Assembly: GCF_030816965.1 (NCBI RefSeq)
Contig: NZ_JAUSYQ010000002.1
Location: 9,352,001-9,416,000 of the forward strand
Length of the DNA stretch: 64,000 bases
From: Streptomyces canus
GTDB lineage: Bacteria > Actinomycetota > Actinomycetes > Streptomycetales > Streptomycetaceae
Reading direction: 5' to 3'
Part shown: in pieces, positions 18,356 to 26,487 of the stretch
Numbering within the stretch: the first letter of the stretch is position 1
Layout of the letters: each line of letters starts with the position of its first letter
Translations under genes and position numbers: made by a program
The notes under the pieces: generated by a model
What the model was told of the DNA's origin: nothing
Database searches by the model: none
Seen by the model: only the letters and a program-made list of their open reading frames with translations

Positions 18356-19392
18356 CCGCTTTTCCCCGCCAATGCCAGCGACACCACCCGGTCGATCACT
18401 TCGGCGAGCGGCAACCCCGCGGCGGCCATCATTCTGGGATAACGGCTGTACGAGGTCATACCGGGCAGGGTGTTGACCTCGTTGAGGATCACTTCGCCAT
18501 CCTCCTTGAGGAACATGTCCACCCGAGAGAGCCCCCTGCACCCCAAGGCGCGGTACACGGCTTTTGCGCTCTCCTGAACAAGTGATCGCGACTCTGCCGG
18601 AATATCGGCGGGAACGATCGGTGTCGAGTTTTCGGAGCCGCTTTCAGGCTCTGACTCCTGATGGATTCTGAAGAAGCCGTGCGAGAGAGCGATCCGGTCC
18701 ACCTCGCCCACGACCAGATCCAGATCGTCCCCCAGGACGGCGCATCCGATCTCGCTGCCGACGACAGCCTCTTCGATCAGGACCTTCGAATCGTACCGTC
18801 CTGCGCTTTCGACAGCGCTCAGCAGCTCCTCTTTTCGGGATACCTTGCTGACGCCGAAGGACGACCCTGAACGGGCCGGCTTCACGAAAACAGGATAGAC
18901 AAGCTGGTCGGGGTCAACGCTCTCGTCCGCCGTGACGGTCCAGAATTTCGGCGTGGCGATACCCGCGTTTCTGGCGACGAGGTAGGCAAGGGATTTGTCC
19001 ATGCACAGGGCGGAGCTTCGGACATCGCAGCCCACGTAGGGGATGCCGGAGATTTCCAGCAGGCCCTGTATCGCACCGTCCTCACCGAGCCTGCCGTGCA
19101 GCACGGGAAACACGACGTCCAAGCGGATCGTTTCGTATCGCCCCTGCTCCAGAATGAGCAGTCCGTGCACGCTTCTGTCCGGTGACAGGGCGACGGAACG
19201 GCACCCGCCGTTCTCCCACTGCGGGTCAGGGCCGTAACAGAGCTGCCAAGCGCCGCTCTTCGTGATCCCGACATAGAACGGTTCATACTTCTCGGGATCG
19301 AGGTTCCGTGCGACCTCCTGCGCCGACTTGACGGAGACACTGTGCTCTTCGGAGCGACCCCCGAATATGATTCCGACCTTCAACTTAGCCAT
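18352..19392 (-). CDS. vanA: VanA-type D-alanine-D-lactate ligase
   Basis: A 346-residue ATP-grasp ligase that joins D-Ala to D-lactate, giving precursors that vancomycin and teicoplanin bind poorly. The diagnostic lactate-selecting histidine is H244 in GFFRIHQESEPE. Other ligase motifs are GGRSEEHSVS at the start, MDKSLAYL in the lid, VKPARSGSSFGVSKV, and the magnesium site LNEVNTLPGMTSYSRYPRMM. It overlaps vanH by 8 nt and vanX by 4 nt, so the three are translationally coupled. Actinobacterial homologues are also named vanO or ddlN. Confidence 0.95.
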   Translation of the reverse strand: MAKLKVGIIFGGRSEEHSVSVKSAQEVARNLDPEKYEPFYVGITKSGAWQLCYGPDPQWENGGCRSVALSPDRSVHGLLILEQGRYETIRLDVVFPVLHGRLGEDGAIQGLLEISGIPYVGCDVRSSALCMDKSLAYLVARNAGIATPKFWTVTADESVDPDQLVYPVFVKPARSGSSFGVSKVSRKEELLSAVESAGRYDSKVLIEEAVVGSEIGCAVLGDDLDLVVGEVDRIALSHGFFRIHQESEPESGSENSTPIVPADIPAESRSLVQESAKAVYRALGCRGLSRVDMFLKEDGEVILNEVNTLPGMTSYSRYPRMMAAAGLPLAEVIDRVVSLALAGKSG

Positions 19393-20365
19393 GCTGACTC
19401 CTGTTCTCGAATTTCAGGCAGTTGGTGATCGAGGTTTCGACCGTGTCACGCAGGGCGTGATCCGTGTAGTAGGCGGTGTGCGGACTGATGAGTACATTCG
19501 GAAGGTTTTGCAGACGCAGCAGCAGCTTGCTTTCGAGGGGCTTGTTTCTGCAGTCGGCGTAGAATATGCCTTCCTCTCCTTCGATGACATCCAACGCCGC
19601 ACCGCCCAACCGGCCGCTTTCCAGTGCGAGTACCAGGGCCTCGGTGTCGAGCAGTGGGCCGCGTCCGGTATTGATGACGAACGCCCCGTGCTTCAGCCGC
19701 TCTATACGCTGTTGATCGAGGAGGTGGTACGTGTCCGGGGTGAGCGGAGCATGGAGCGTGACGATGTCACTCAGCTGCAGCAACTCATCGAGAGGAACAT
19801 GGTCGGCAGCAGTCTTCGGGCGTCTGTCGTGCGCCAGTGTTCGACAGCCGAAACCCCGCAGCCTGTCCACGACTGCTGTGCCGATGCGTCCTGTTCCGAC
19901 AACCCCGACGGTGAGGTCGCGCAGTTCCTTTCCGCGCACATCGTTCAACCGGTAATCGTGCTCGTTCGCGCGGAGGACAGTTGATTTCGCGTTCCGTATC
20001 GCCATCAGCATCAGCATGAGCGTGTAGTCAGCGACGCTGTCGGGCGAATAGGTGACGTTTTCGACTGAAATGCCGATGCTGGCCGCGTAGTGCACGTCGA
20101 TGTGGTTGCAGCCGATACTCCGTGTGGAGATGTACGTCACGCCGGCTTGCCCGAGTGCAAGAAGAGTGGGAGGGGTGATCCGGGTTTTATGGCCTACGCT
20201 GATGCACTGGTTTCCGAAGGCCAGTGAAACATTGGCTTCGGATATCGCGTCCTCCGTGATGATCGGTACGACACCGAAACGGGGCGCCATCTCGCGGAAC
20301 AAAAGAGCCTCGTCCTGGCCGCATCCATAGATGGTGATCCCCGTTGCCGGTTCGCTGTAGGTCAT
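19385..20365 (-). CDS. vanH: VanH D-lactate dehydrogenase
   Basis: A 326-residue NADH-dependent D-2-hydroxyacid dehydrogenase reducing pyruvate to D-lactate for the VanA ligase. The Rossmann motif is VGVVGTGRIGTAV; the catalytic arginine is in VINTGRGPLLDTEA, the glutamate in DVIEGEEGIFY and the histidine in LISPHTAYYTDHA. The conserved family start is GITIYGCGQDEA. The preceding residues MTYSEPAT are the same codons that open the leader peptide before murF and, diverged, before vanK. First gene of the vanHAX operon, with a VanR-type promoter at 20363-20430. Confidence 0.95.
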   Translation of the reverse strand: MTYSEPATGITIYGCGQDEALLFREMAPRFGVVPIITEDAISEANVSLAFGNQCISVGHKTRITPPTLLALGQAGVTYISTRSIGCNHIDVHYAASIGISVENVTYSPDSVADYTLMLMLMAIRNAKSTVLRANEHDYRLNDVRGKELRDLTVGVVGTGRIGTAVVDRLRGFGCRTLAHDRRPKTAADHVPLDELLQLSDIVTLHAPLTPDTYHLLDQQRIERLKHGAFVINTGRGPLLDTEALVLALESGRLGGAALDVIEGEEGIFYADCRNKPLESKLLLRLQNLPNVLISPHTAYYTDHALRDTVETSITNCLKFENRSQHG

Positions 20366-20430
20366 GCCTCAAGTCAAGGCAGTGGGGTGTTGCCGGCGCG
20401 TATGCGGTTCTTGATATGCCGAAGATATGT
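20363..20430 (-). promoter_or_regulatory. van promoter/initiation module, copy 1 (vanH)
   Basis: A 68-nt module ending in the vanH ATG. It begins with two ATATC boxes 11 nt apart (ACATATCTTCGGCATATC), the direct-repeat spacing bound by OmpR-type regulators such as VanR. CATACG may be the -10 box. A GAGG ribosome site precedes the ATG. It aligns without gaps to copies 2 (56 of 68 identical) and 3 (59 of 68). VanR binding is inferred. Confidence 0.75.
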
Positions 20431-20462
20431 CCCCGATGGGACCGGACCAATACTCACAGGTA

Positions 20463-20530
20463 ACGTATCGTCGCCGTATCGAAAACCACATACGCGCCGG
20501 CAACACCGCGCCACCTTGACTGGAGGCATG
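20463..20530 (+). promoter_or_regulatory. van promoter/initiation module, copy 2 (murF leader)
   Basis: This copy is in head-to-head orientation with copy 1, separated by 32 bp. The boxes are GTATC and GTATC 11 nt apart, followed by CATACGCGCCGGCAACACC and CTGGAGGC-ATG. It is identical to copy 3 at 58 of 68 positions. It ends in the ATG of a short leader peptide, not of murF itself. Confidence 0.75.
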
Positions 20531-20578
20531 ACCTATAGCGAACCAGCCTCCGTCAGCCCCCGCGGCGCCCTGCCGTGA
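20528..20578 (+). CDS. 16-residue leader peptide [16 protein letters not shown], coupled to murF
   Basis: The frame starts at the ATG of module copy 2 with a perfect GGAGG ribosome site. The first seven residues, MTYSEPA, equal the N-terminus of VanH. Its TGA overlaps the GTG start of murF as GTGA. MurF has no obvious ribosome site other than sequence inside this leader, so translation of murF is predicted to depend on ribosomes finishing the leader. No function of the peptide itself is proposed. Confidence 0.7.
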   Translation: MTYSEPASVSPRGALP

Positions 20579-21918
20579 TCCCGCTCGGCGTCAGCGAGAT
20601 AGCCGCGGTCGTCGGCGGCAGGGTCGAGGGCGACGGCTCCGTGACGGTGACCGCGCCGGCCGTGCTCGATGGCAGACAGGCCGAGCCGGGCGGCCTCTTC
20701 GTCGCCTTCGCCGGCGAACATGCCGACGGTCACGACTACGTCGGCCAAGCCGGCCGGACAGGCGCGGTGGCCGTGCTCGGCTCCCGGCCCACGTCGCTGC
20801 CCACCGTCGTCGTCGACGACGCCCGAGCCGCGCTGCAGGCACTCGCCGCCCACGTCGTGGCCCGGCTGCGCGACGGGCTGACCGTTGTCGGACTGACCGG
20901 CTCCCAGGGCAAGACCGGCACCAAGGACCTGCTGGCGGCCCTGCTTTCGAGCACCTCGCCGACGACCGCCACGATCGGCTCGCTCAACAACGAGCTCGGC
21001 GTGCCGCTCACCATGCTGCGCGCCGACGCGGCCACCAGGTTCCTCGTCCTCGAGATGGGAGCCCGCCACATCGGAGACATCGCCGCGCTCACGGGCCTGG
21101 TCGCACCCGACATCGCCGTCGTTCTCAACGTCGGCCAGGCCCACCTCGGCGAGTTCGGGTCCCGCGCGGCCATCGCCCGGACCAAGGGCGAGCTGATCCA
21201 GGGGCTGGCACCGGGCGGCACCGCCGTCCTCAACGCAGACGACCCCCGGGTGGCGGCGATGCGCTCGCTCACGGACGGCCCGGTAGTCACCTTCGGCCGG
21301 GCGGAGCACGCCGACCTGCGCGTGACCGACCTGACGCTGGACCGGCTCGGCCGGCCGTCCTTCACGCTGCGGACCGCCGACGCCTCGGCACCCGTCGCGC
21401 TGCCACTCGTGGGCACCCACCAGGCGCTCAACGCGTCGGCTGCCGCGGCCGCGGGGCTGGCGGCCGGCGTACCCCTCGACGTGGCCACGGCGGCACTGGC
21501 GACCGCCTCGCTGTCACCGTGGCGCCTGGAACTGCGCGACCTCGCCGGTGGCGCAAGCCTGCTCAACGACTCCTACAACGCCAACCCCGACTCGACCCGC
21601 GCAGCACTGGACGCGCTGGCGGCGATCGAGGGCGGGCGCCGCATCGCCGTTCTCGGCGAGATGCTCGAACTCGGCGACGACAGTGCGGCCCAGCACCGCG
21701 CCGTCGGGGAGTACGCCGCCTCCCGGGCCGAAGTGGTCGTCGTGGTCGGCGAGTCCGCCCGGTCGATCGCCGACGGCGCGGGGGAGCGGGCGGTGGTGCT
21801 GGCCGACAACGCCGCGGCGGTCGACTGGCTGCGCGGTCACATCGCCGCCGGCGATGTGGTCCTCGTCAAGGCCTCCCGCGGAGCGCGCCTCGACGAGGTC
21901 GCCGCCGCGCTCGCGTAG
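20575..21918 (+). CDS. murF: MurF-like UDP-MurNAc-tripeptide:D-Ala-D-Lac ligase
   Basis: A 447-residue Mur ligase that adds the terminal dipeptide or depsipeptide to the UDP-MurNAc tripeptide. The ATP loop is [16 protein letters not shown], the Mg/ATP region is [11 protein letters not shown] with E in [12 protein letters not shown], and the C-terminal domain has [15 protein letters not shown] and [11 protein letters not shown]. The GTG at 20575 ([15 protein letters not shown]) matches the usual MurF start and overlaps the leader stop. As the second copy found in many actinobacterial van clusters, it is expected to favour D-Ala-D-Lac. It is divergent from vanHAX and is predicted to be VanR-controlled. 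Confidence 0.9.
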   Translation: MIPLGVSEIAAVVGGRVEGDGSVTVTAPAVLDGRQAEPGGLFVAFAGEHADGHDYVGQAGRTGAVAVLGSRPTSLPTVVVDDARAALQALAAHVVARLRDGLTVVGLTGSQGKTGTKDLLAALLSSTSPTTATIGSLNNELGVPLTMLRADAATRFLVLEMGARHIGDIAALTGLVAPDIAVVLNVGQAHLGEFGSRAAIARTKGELIQGLAPGGTAVLNADDPRVAAMRSLTDGPVVTFGRAEHADLRVTDLTLDRLGRPSFTLRTADASAPVALPLVGTHQALNASAAAAAGLAAGVPLDVATAALATASLSPWRLELRDLAGGASLLNDSYNANPDSTRAALDALAAIEGGRRIAVLGEMLELGDDSAAQHRAVGEYAASRAEVVVVVGESARSIADGAGERAVVLADNAAAVDWLRGHIAAGDVVLVKASRGARLDEVAAALA

Positions 21919-22295
21919 TGGCGGGAGACGGCGTGGAGCACCTGCCGCGCGACCGCCGGTCGTGGCCGCCGTTCGCCGCCGGCGCGGCCAACCACGTGCT
22001 ACCGGCGAGCCTCGGCGCACACGCCGTCACCGGCCCTGCGCTCCAGGGGCAGGGCATCCCGCTGGGCCGCGCCACCGCCTCGCTCGCCCTGTGCGCGCTG
22101 ATCAGGCCGATCGCCGACCGCGAGCGTGCCGGGCGTCGGGCCGTCGGGCGTTCGGCGTGCCGACCCAAGGCCGAGCCGGCCCCGGGGCCCGTGCTCGCCC
22201 AGGTCACTCGTACGCCGACACCGAGCCGAGCTCGTAGCCGCGCCCCCAGTGACCGCTACCGGATCCGGACTCATCGCCCGCGCCGCTTCATGTAG
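21918..22295 (+). pseudogene. Possible truncated membrane-protein remnant after murF
   Basis: A GTG overlapping the murF stop by one base (TAGTG) opens a 125-codon frame. Its first 60 residues (FAAGAANHVLPASLGAHAVT, then GIPLGRATASLALCALIRPI) look like an internal piece of a YbhN/UPF0104-type membrane protein. The rest is Arg/Pro-rich and unlike a protein. The frame runs 25 nt into the 3' end of vanK. I read it as the stub of a membrane-protein gene cut off by rearrangement. Confidence 0.35.
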
Positions 22296-23383
22296 AGGTC
22301 GAAGGCCCGGTGGACCAGCGGCCGCAGTGGCAGGTCCCACTCACCGACGTACCTCACCGCCCGACCGCCGGTGCCCACCTTGAACTGGATCAGTCCGACA
22401 TGCGGGTCGTCGGCGTCCAGGGTGGGGGTGATGCCGCGCAGGTCATAGACGTCACAGCCGGCCGCCAGCGAGTCGCGGATCATCGCCCACTGGCAGGCGT
22501 TGGAGCCGCGCACCTCGCGCTTCTCGGTGGAGGAGGCGCCGTAGGAGTACCACGCATGCCCGCCGACGCGGACCAGGACGGTCGCGGCGACCAGGTCGCC
22601 TTGGTGACGGGCGAGGTAGAGCCTGATCCGCTCGGGATCCTCCGCGCTCAGCACCGCGAACATCGTTTCGAAGTAGCGCAGCGGCCGGGGTGTGAAGCGG
22701 TCCCGCTGGGCGGTGTGGACGTAGAGATCATGGAACGCCTTCACGTCCGCTGCGACCGTGACCTCGACTCCTTCCTTGGCCGCCTTCTTGATGTTGCGGC
22801 GCCAGAGCTGGTTCATGCCCCTGAGCACCTCGTCCTCAGTTCTGCCGGCCAGCGGGATCTCGTACCTGAACTGCGGATGCCCGACTCCGAAGCCGTCCTC
22901 GGGGCTCTGCGGAAGCCAGCCGGCGTCCGTCAGCCGGCTGGTCACGCGGGCACCGACGGGGTCGGTCCACTGGGCGGACAACTCGGTGAGCCGCTTGATG
23001 CCCGGGTCGGCGATGCCCTCCTTGACCTGGTCGGCGCTCCAGGTGTTCGTGCGCACCGGCGGGCCGAGCCGGATGGCGAACGCGCCGTGTGCCTTGAGAT
23101 AGGACGCCAGTGGGTCGAGCCACGCGTCGATCTCACCACTCCAGTCGATGACCGGCCCCTCGGGCAGATAGGCCAGCGTGAAGCGCTCCAGCCGCGGCAC
23201 CGGTCGGTGCAGGACGAGCCCGGCACCGACCAGCCGCACGCCGTCGAACCAGCCGAGGGACTCACTGCGCCACTCGGTCTTCACCCGGCCCCATGCCGGG
23301 GTCTGCAGGAAGCTGACCGACCGCTGTGTCCGCACGAACGCCAGATGTTCGGCTGCGCTGATCGGCCCGACGGTCAGCCTCAC
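22271..23383 (-). CDS. vanK: VanK, FemX-like cross-bridge aminoacyltransferase
   Basis: A 370-residue Fem-family enzyme that uses aminoacyl-tRNA to attach the interpeptide-bridge residue to the stem peptide. In S. coelicolor VanK is needed because the housekeeping FemX does not accept D-Lac-ended precursors. Family features are the start LTVGPISAAEHLAFV, SFLQTPAWGRVKTEW, LWRRNIKKAAKEGVEV, HAWYSYGASS and VYDLRGITPTLD. The GTG at 23383 fits the conserved start and overlaps the leader TGA as GTGA. The frame upstream is promoter read-through. It has its own copy of the van module. Confidence 0.9.
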   Translation of the reverse strand: MRLTVGPISAAEHLAFVRTQRSVSFLQTPAWGRVKTEWRSESLGWFDGVRLVGAGLVLHRPVPRLERFTLAYLPEGPVIDWSGEIDAWLDPLASYLKAHGAFAIRLGPPVRTNTWSADQVKEGIADPGIKRLTELSAQWTDPVGARVTSRLTDAGWLPQSPEDGFGVGHPQFRYEIPLAGRTEDEVLRGMNQLWRRNIKKAAKEGVEVTVAADVKAFHDLYVHTAQRDRFTPRPLRYFETMFAVLSAEDPERIRLYLARHQGDLVAATVLVRVGGHAWYSYGASSTEKREVRGSNACQWAMIRDSLAAGCDVYDLRGITPTLDADDPHVGLIQFKVGTGGRAVRYVGEWDLPLRPLVHRAFDLYMKRRGR

Positions 23384-23424
23384 CGGGCGATCTCGGTTCC
23401 TGTGCCTGTTTCGCTGTAGGACAT
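23380..23424 (-). CDS. 14-residue leader peptide MSYSETGTGTEIAR, coupled to vanK
   Basis: It starts at the ATG of module copy 3 with a GGAG ribosome site and ends in a TGA overlapping the vanK GTG (GTGA). The first codons are a diverged version of those of vanH and of the murF leader (MTYSEP versus MSYSET). The arrangement is the same as at murF. Confidence 0.7.
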   Translation of the reverse strand: MSYSETGTGTEIAR

Positions 23425-23489
23425 GTCTCCAGTCAAGGCAGCGGGGTGTTGCCGACCCGTATGCGGTTTTGGATACGCCGACGATATGT
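23422..23489 (-). promoter_or_regulatory. van promoter/initiation module, copy 3 (vanK leader)
   Basis: A gap-free 68-nt copy with boxes ATATC and GTATC 11 nt apart (ACATATCGTCGGCGTATC), CGCATACG as a possible -10 box, and CTGGAGAC-ATG. Identity is 59 of 68 with copy 1 and 58 of 68 with copy 2. It serves the leader and vanK on the minus strand. Confidence 0.75.
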
Positions 23490-23642
23490 GCCGGCTCGGC
23501 CGACCCACAGGTGATTTCGATGTCCGGGGACGGGGAAGGCGGGACCCTGATGGGAACGGAGGCGTCGGCAAGATGCTGGATCTGGCGCGCGCCAACCTCC
23601 GTAACCTCCCCGCCCCTGAAGCCCGTCGATCTGAGGAACGTC

Positions 23643-25295
23643 ATGACAGCGCACAGCCTGGCCCGTGCCCATGGAGCGGCCCTGCTCGCCGATCCACTGC
23701 GGAACAAGGGCACCGCCTTCAGCCCCGAGGAGCGTGCCGAACTCGGCCTGGACGGGCTGCTGCCACCGGCGCTGGAGACCCTCGATGAGCAGGCGGACCG
23801 GGCGTACGAGGCTTTCCTCGGCTACGACAAGCCGCTCAACCGGCACATCTACCTTCGGCAGTTGCAGGACACCAACGAGGTGCTGTTCTACAGCCTGCTC
23901 ACGCGGCATCTGGAGGAGATGCTGCCGGTCGTCTACACGCCGACGGTCGGCGAGGCGTGCCGGCGTTTCAGTGAGATCTACCGCAGGCCGCGTGGTCTGT
24001 TCCTGACGTACGAGGACCGCCACCGCTTCCGGGAGATCCTGCGCAACCGGCCCGGTGGGGAGGTCGACGTCATCGTCGTCACCGACGGTCAGCGCATCCT
24101 GGGCCTGGGCGACCAGGGGGTGGGCGGCATGGGCATCCCGATCGGCAAGCTCAGCCTGTACACCGCCATCGGCGGCATCCACCCGGCGCGCACCCTGCCG
24201 GTCTTCCTGGATGCCGGCACCGACAACGAGCAGCTGCTGGCCGGCGAGCACTACCTGGGCCGCCGGCGCCACCGCGTCACCGGGGACGCCTACGACGAGA
24301 TGATCGAGGCGTTCGTCTCGGCCGTGGAGGCCGAACTGCCCGGGACCCTGCTGCAGTGGGAGGACTTCGCGACCGCCCACGCCCGTCCGATCCTGGGCCG
24401 CTACCAGGACCGGCTGCTGACCTTCAACGACGACATCCAGGGCACCGCGGCCGTGGCGCTGGGCGCGCTGTCCACCGCCACGAAGGTCGCCACAACGTCC
24501 CTGACCGACCACCGCATCGTGGTCCTGGGCGCCGGCTCGGCGGCGATCGGGGTCGCCGACATGATCCGCACCGCACTCGTGGAGGAAGGACTGTCCCCAC
24601 AGCAGGCGGCCGACCGCTTCTGGTTCGTCGACATCGACGGCCTGCTGGTGCGCTCCCGCACCGACCTCACAGCCGAGCAGCGCATCTACGCGCGCGATGA
24701 CGCGGAGGTACGGCAGTGGGGTGCGCGCGACCTGGCGGGGGTCGTCGCCGAGGTGCAGCCGACGGTGCTGATCGGGCTGTCCACGGCGCACGGCGCGTTC
24801 ACCGAACAGATCGTGCGGACGATGGCCGACGGCTGTGACCGGCCGGTGATCCTGCCGCTGTCCAACCCGACCTCGAACGCCGAGGCCGAGCCCGCCGACC
24901 TCGCCCGCTGGACCGACGGCAGGGCCCTGATCGCGGCCGGCTCGCCCTTCCCGCCGCTGAAGCTGGACGGGCGCGAGGTGCCGGTGGCGCAGGCCAACAA
25001 CGTCTACGTCTTCCCCGCAGTGGGCCTGGCGGTCACCGCCTGCCGGGCCACCCGCGTGACCGACCGCATGATGGTGGCGGCGGCGCGCGCGGTGGGGGAG
25101 TGCGCGGTACGGGCGGGGGTGGACGGGGCGACCCCGCTGCTGCCTCCCCTGGCGAGCATGCGGGAGGCGGCCCGCGAGATCGCCCTGGCCGTCGCGCTGG
25201 CCGCAGTCGAGGACGGCGTGGCCCCCGACGCCACGGAGGACCAGCTGCGCGAAACGATCGCGACGACACAGTGGGCACCGCAGTACGCGTCCTGA
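23643..25295 (+). CDS. NAD-dependent malic enzyme
   Basis: A 550-residue decarboxylating malate dehydrogenase producing pyruvate. It has the long-form domain order: an N-terminal domain with RGLFLTYEDRHR and the catalytic tyrosine in VVYTPTVGEACR, then GLGDQGVGGMGIPIGKLSLY with the catalytic lysine, the metal site FNDDIQGTAAVALG, and the NAD-binding VVLGAGSAAIGVAD. The C-terminal LPLSNPTSNAEA is intact. GAGGAA precedes the ATG. It is divergent from vanK but separated from the vanK promoter module by about 150 bp, and shows no functional tie to resistance beyond pyruvate supply for VanH, which is speculation. Confidence 0.92.
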   Translation: MTAHSLARAHGAALLADPLRNKGTAFSPEERAELGLDGLLPPALETLDEQADRAYEAFLGYDKPLNRHIYLRQLQDTNEVLFYSLLTRHLEEMLPVVYTPTVGEACRRFSEIYRRPRGLFLTYEDRHRFREILRNRPGGEVDVIVVTDGQRILGLGDQGVGGMGIPIGKLSLYTAIGGIHPARTLPVFLDAGTDNEQLLAGEHYLGRRRHRVTGDAYDEMIEAFVSAVEAELPGTLLQWEDFATAHARPILGRYQDRLLTFNDDIQGTAAVALGALSTATKVATTSLTDHRIVVLGAGSAAIGVADMIRTALVEEGLSPQQAADRFWFVDIDGLLVRSRTDLTAEQRIYARDDAEVRQWGARDLAGVVAEVQPTVLIGLSTAHGAFTEQIVRTMADGCDRPVILPLSNPTSNAEAEPADLARWTDGRALIAAGSPFPPLKLDGREVPVAQANNVYVFPAVGLAVTACRATRVTDRMMVAAARAVGECAVRAGVDGATPLLPPLASMREAAREIALAVALAAVEDGVAPDATEDQLRETIATTQWAPQYAS

Positions 25296-25409
25296 CATGC
25301 CGCTGCCGCATCGGGCCGCGCGGCCGCGGACCTGGCAGCCCTCCGGGCCTGTGACAGGATCTGCGGTGGGCGCGAGGCCTGCTGGGGTTGAAGGCAGAGG
25401 ACGAGTGAC

Positions 25410-26426
25410 ATGGACCGGCCGCCAGGCATGATGGACGTGGCCCGGGAGGCCGGCGTCTCACACATCACCGTCTCCCGTGTCATCAACGGCCATCCTTCGG
25501 TCCGTCCGGAGACCCGCACCCGGGTCGAGGCCGCGATCCAGAAGCTGGGCTACCGCCGCAACAGTGTCGCCAGGGCCCTCAAGAGCCGGCGTTCCTCGAC
25601 GATCGGCGTGGTGATCGTCGGGTCGGAACTGTTCGAGCTGCCGCGTATCCTCCTGGGCGTCGAGACGGCCGCCAAGCAGGCCGGTTACTGGGTGAGCCTG
25701 GCCAGCAGACAGGGCGAGAGCACCTCCGCCGACCTCATGGAGACACTGCGACGGCTCACCGACCAGTCGGTGGAGGCGATCGCGGTCGTGGCGGACCGGC
25801 CCGTCGTGGTGGAGGCGTTGTCCGGCCTTTCCTCCGGGGTGCCGGTGACGGTGGTGATGTCCGGCAGCGCCTCCAACCCCGATCTGGGCTTCGTCGAGGT
25901 CGACCAGGAACTCGGCGCCCGTCTCGCGGTTCGCCACCTCCTGGGCCTCGGACACCGGGACATCGCCCATCTGACCGGTGCGCTGCGTACCTTCGACGCC
26001 CGGGCACGTGTCGACGGCTGGGAGGCCGAACTCGCCGCGGCGGAAGCCGAAGGAGCCCTGCTGGAAGGCGACTTCAGTGCGGAGAGCGGATTCCGCCTGG
26101 CCCACGAGCTCTGCGACGCCGACACCGGCCTGCCCACCGCGGTCTTCGCCGGGAACGACCAGATGGCGATGGGAGCGCTGGCCGCCTTCGCCGAGCGGGG
26201 CGTGAAGGTACCGCAGGACGTCTCCCTCGTCGGCTTCGACGACATGAAGGGCGCCGGATACCTGGTCCCCGCTCTGACCACGGTCCGGCAGGACTTCGCC
26301 CACCTCGGCAGGACCGCCATCGAGCAGCTGGTGCGGATGCTGGGCGGGGAGCGGGCGGAACGGCAGAAGATCACGCCGGAACTCGTCGTACGGCGAAGCA
26401 CCGCCGCGCCTCGCTCCGGGTCCTGA
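25410..26426 (+). CDS. LacI-family transcriptional regulator
   Basis: A 338-residue sugar-responsive repressor. The headpiece is GMMDVAREAGVSHITVSRVI followed by the hinge SVARALKSRRSSTIG, with a periplasmic-binding-protein-like effector domain after it (VGFDDMKGAGYLVPALTTVR near the end). GCAGAGG precedes the ATG. It is followed by an aldo/keto reductase in the same direction and lies near the divergent GH43/GH1 pair, whose 14-bp operator at 29080-29093 is a plausible target. Confidence 0.9.
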   Translation: MDRPPGMMDVAREAGVSHITVSRVINGHPSVRPETRTRVEAAIQKLGYRRNSVARALKSRRSSTIGVVIVGSELFELPRILLGVETAAKQAGYWVSLASRQGESTSADLMETLRRLTDQSVEAIAVVADRPVVVEALSGLSSGVPVTVVMSGSASNPDLGFVEVDQELGARLAVRHLLGLGHRDIAHLTGALRTFDARARVDGWEAELAAAEAEGALLEGDFSAESGFRLAHELCDADTGLPTAVFAGNDQMAMGALAAFAERGVKVPQDVSLVGFDDMKGAGYLVPALTTVRQDFAHLGRTAIEQLVRMLGGERAERQKITPELVVRRSTAAPRSGS

Positions 26427-26487
26427 AGCCCGCCACCGTTTCGACAGCCCTCACCCGGGGGCCTCATCAGGGGAGTACGAACAGCAC

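Noticed and set aside
23384..23713. Longer N-terminus for vanK
   Set aside because: The extra 110 codons translate the promoter module and leader region; the conserved start is the GTG at 23383.
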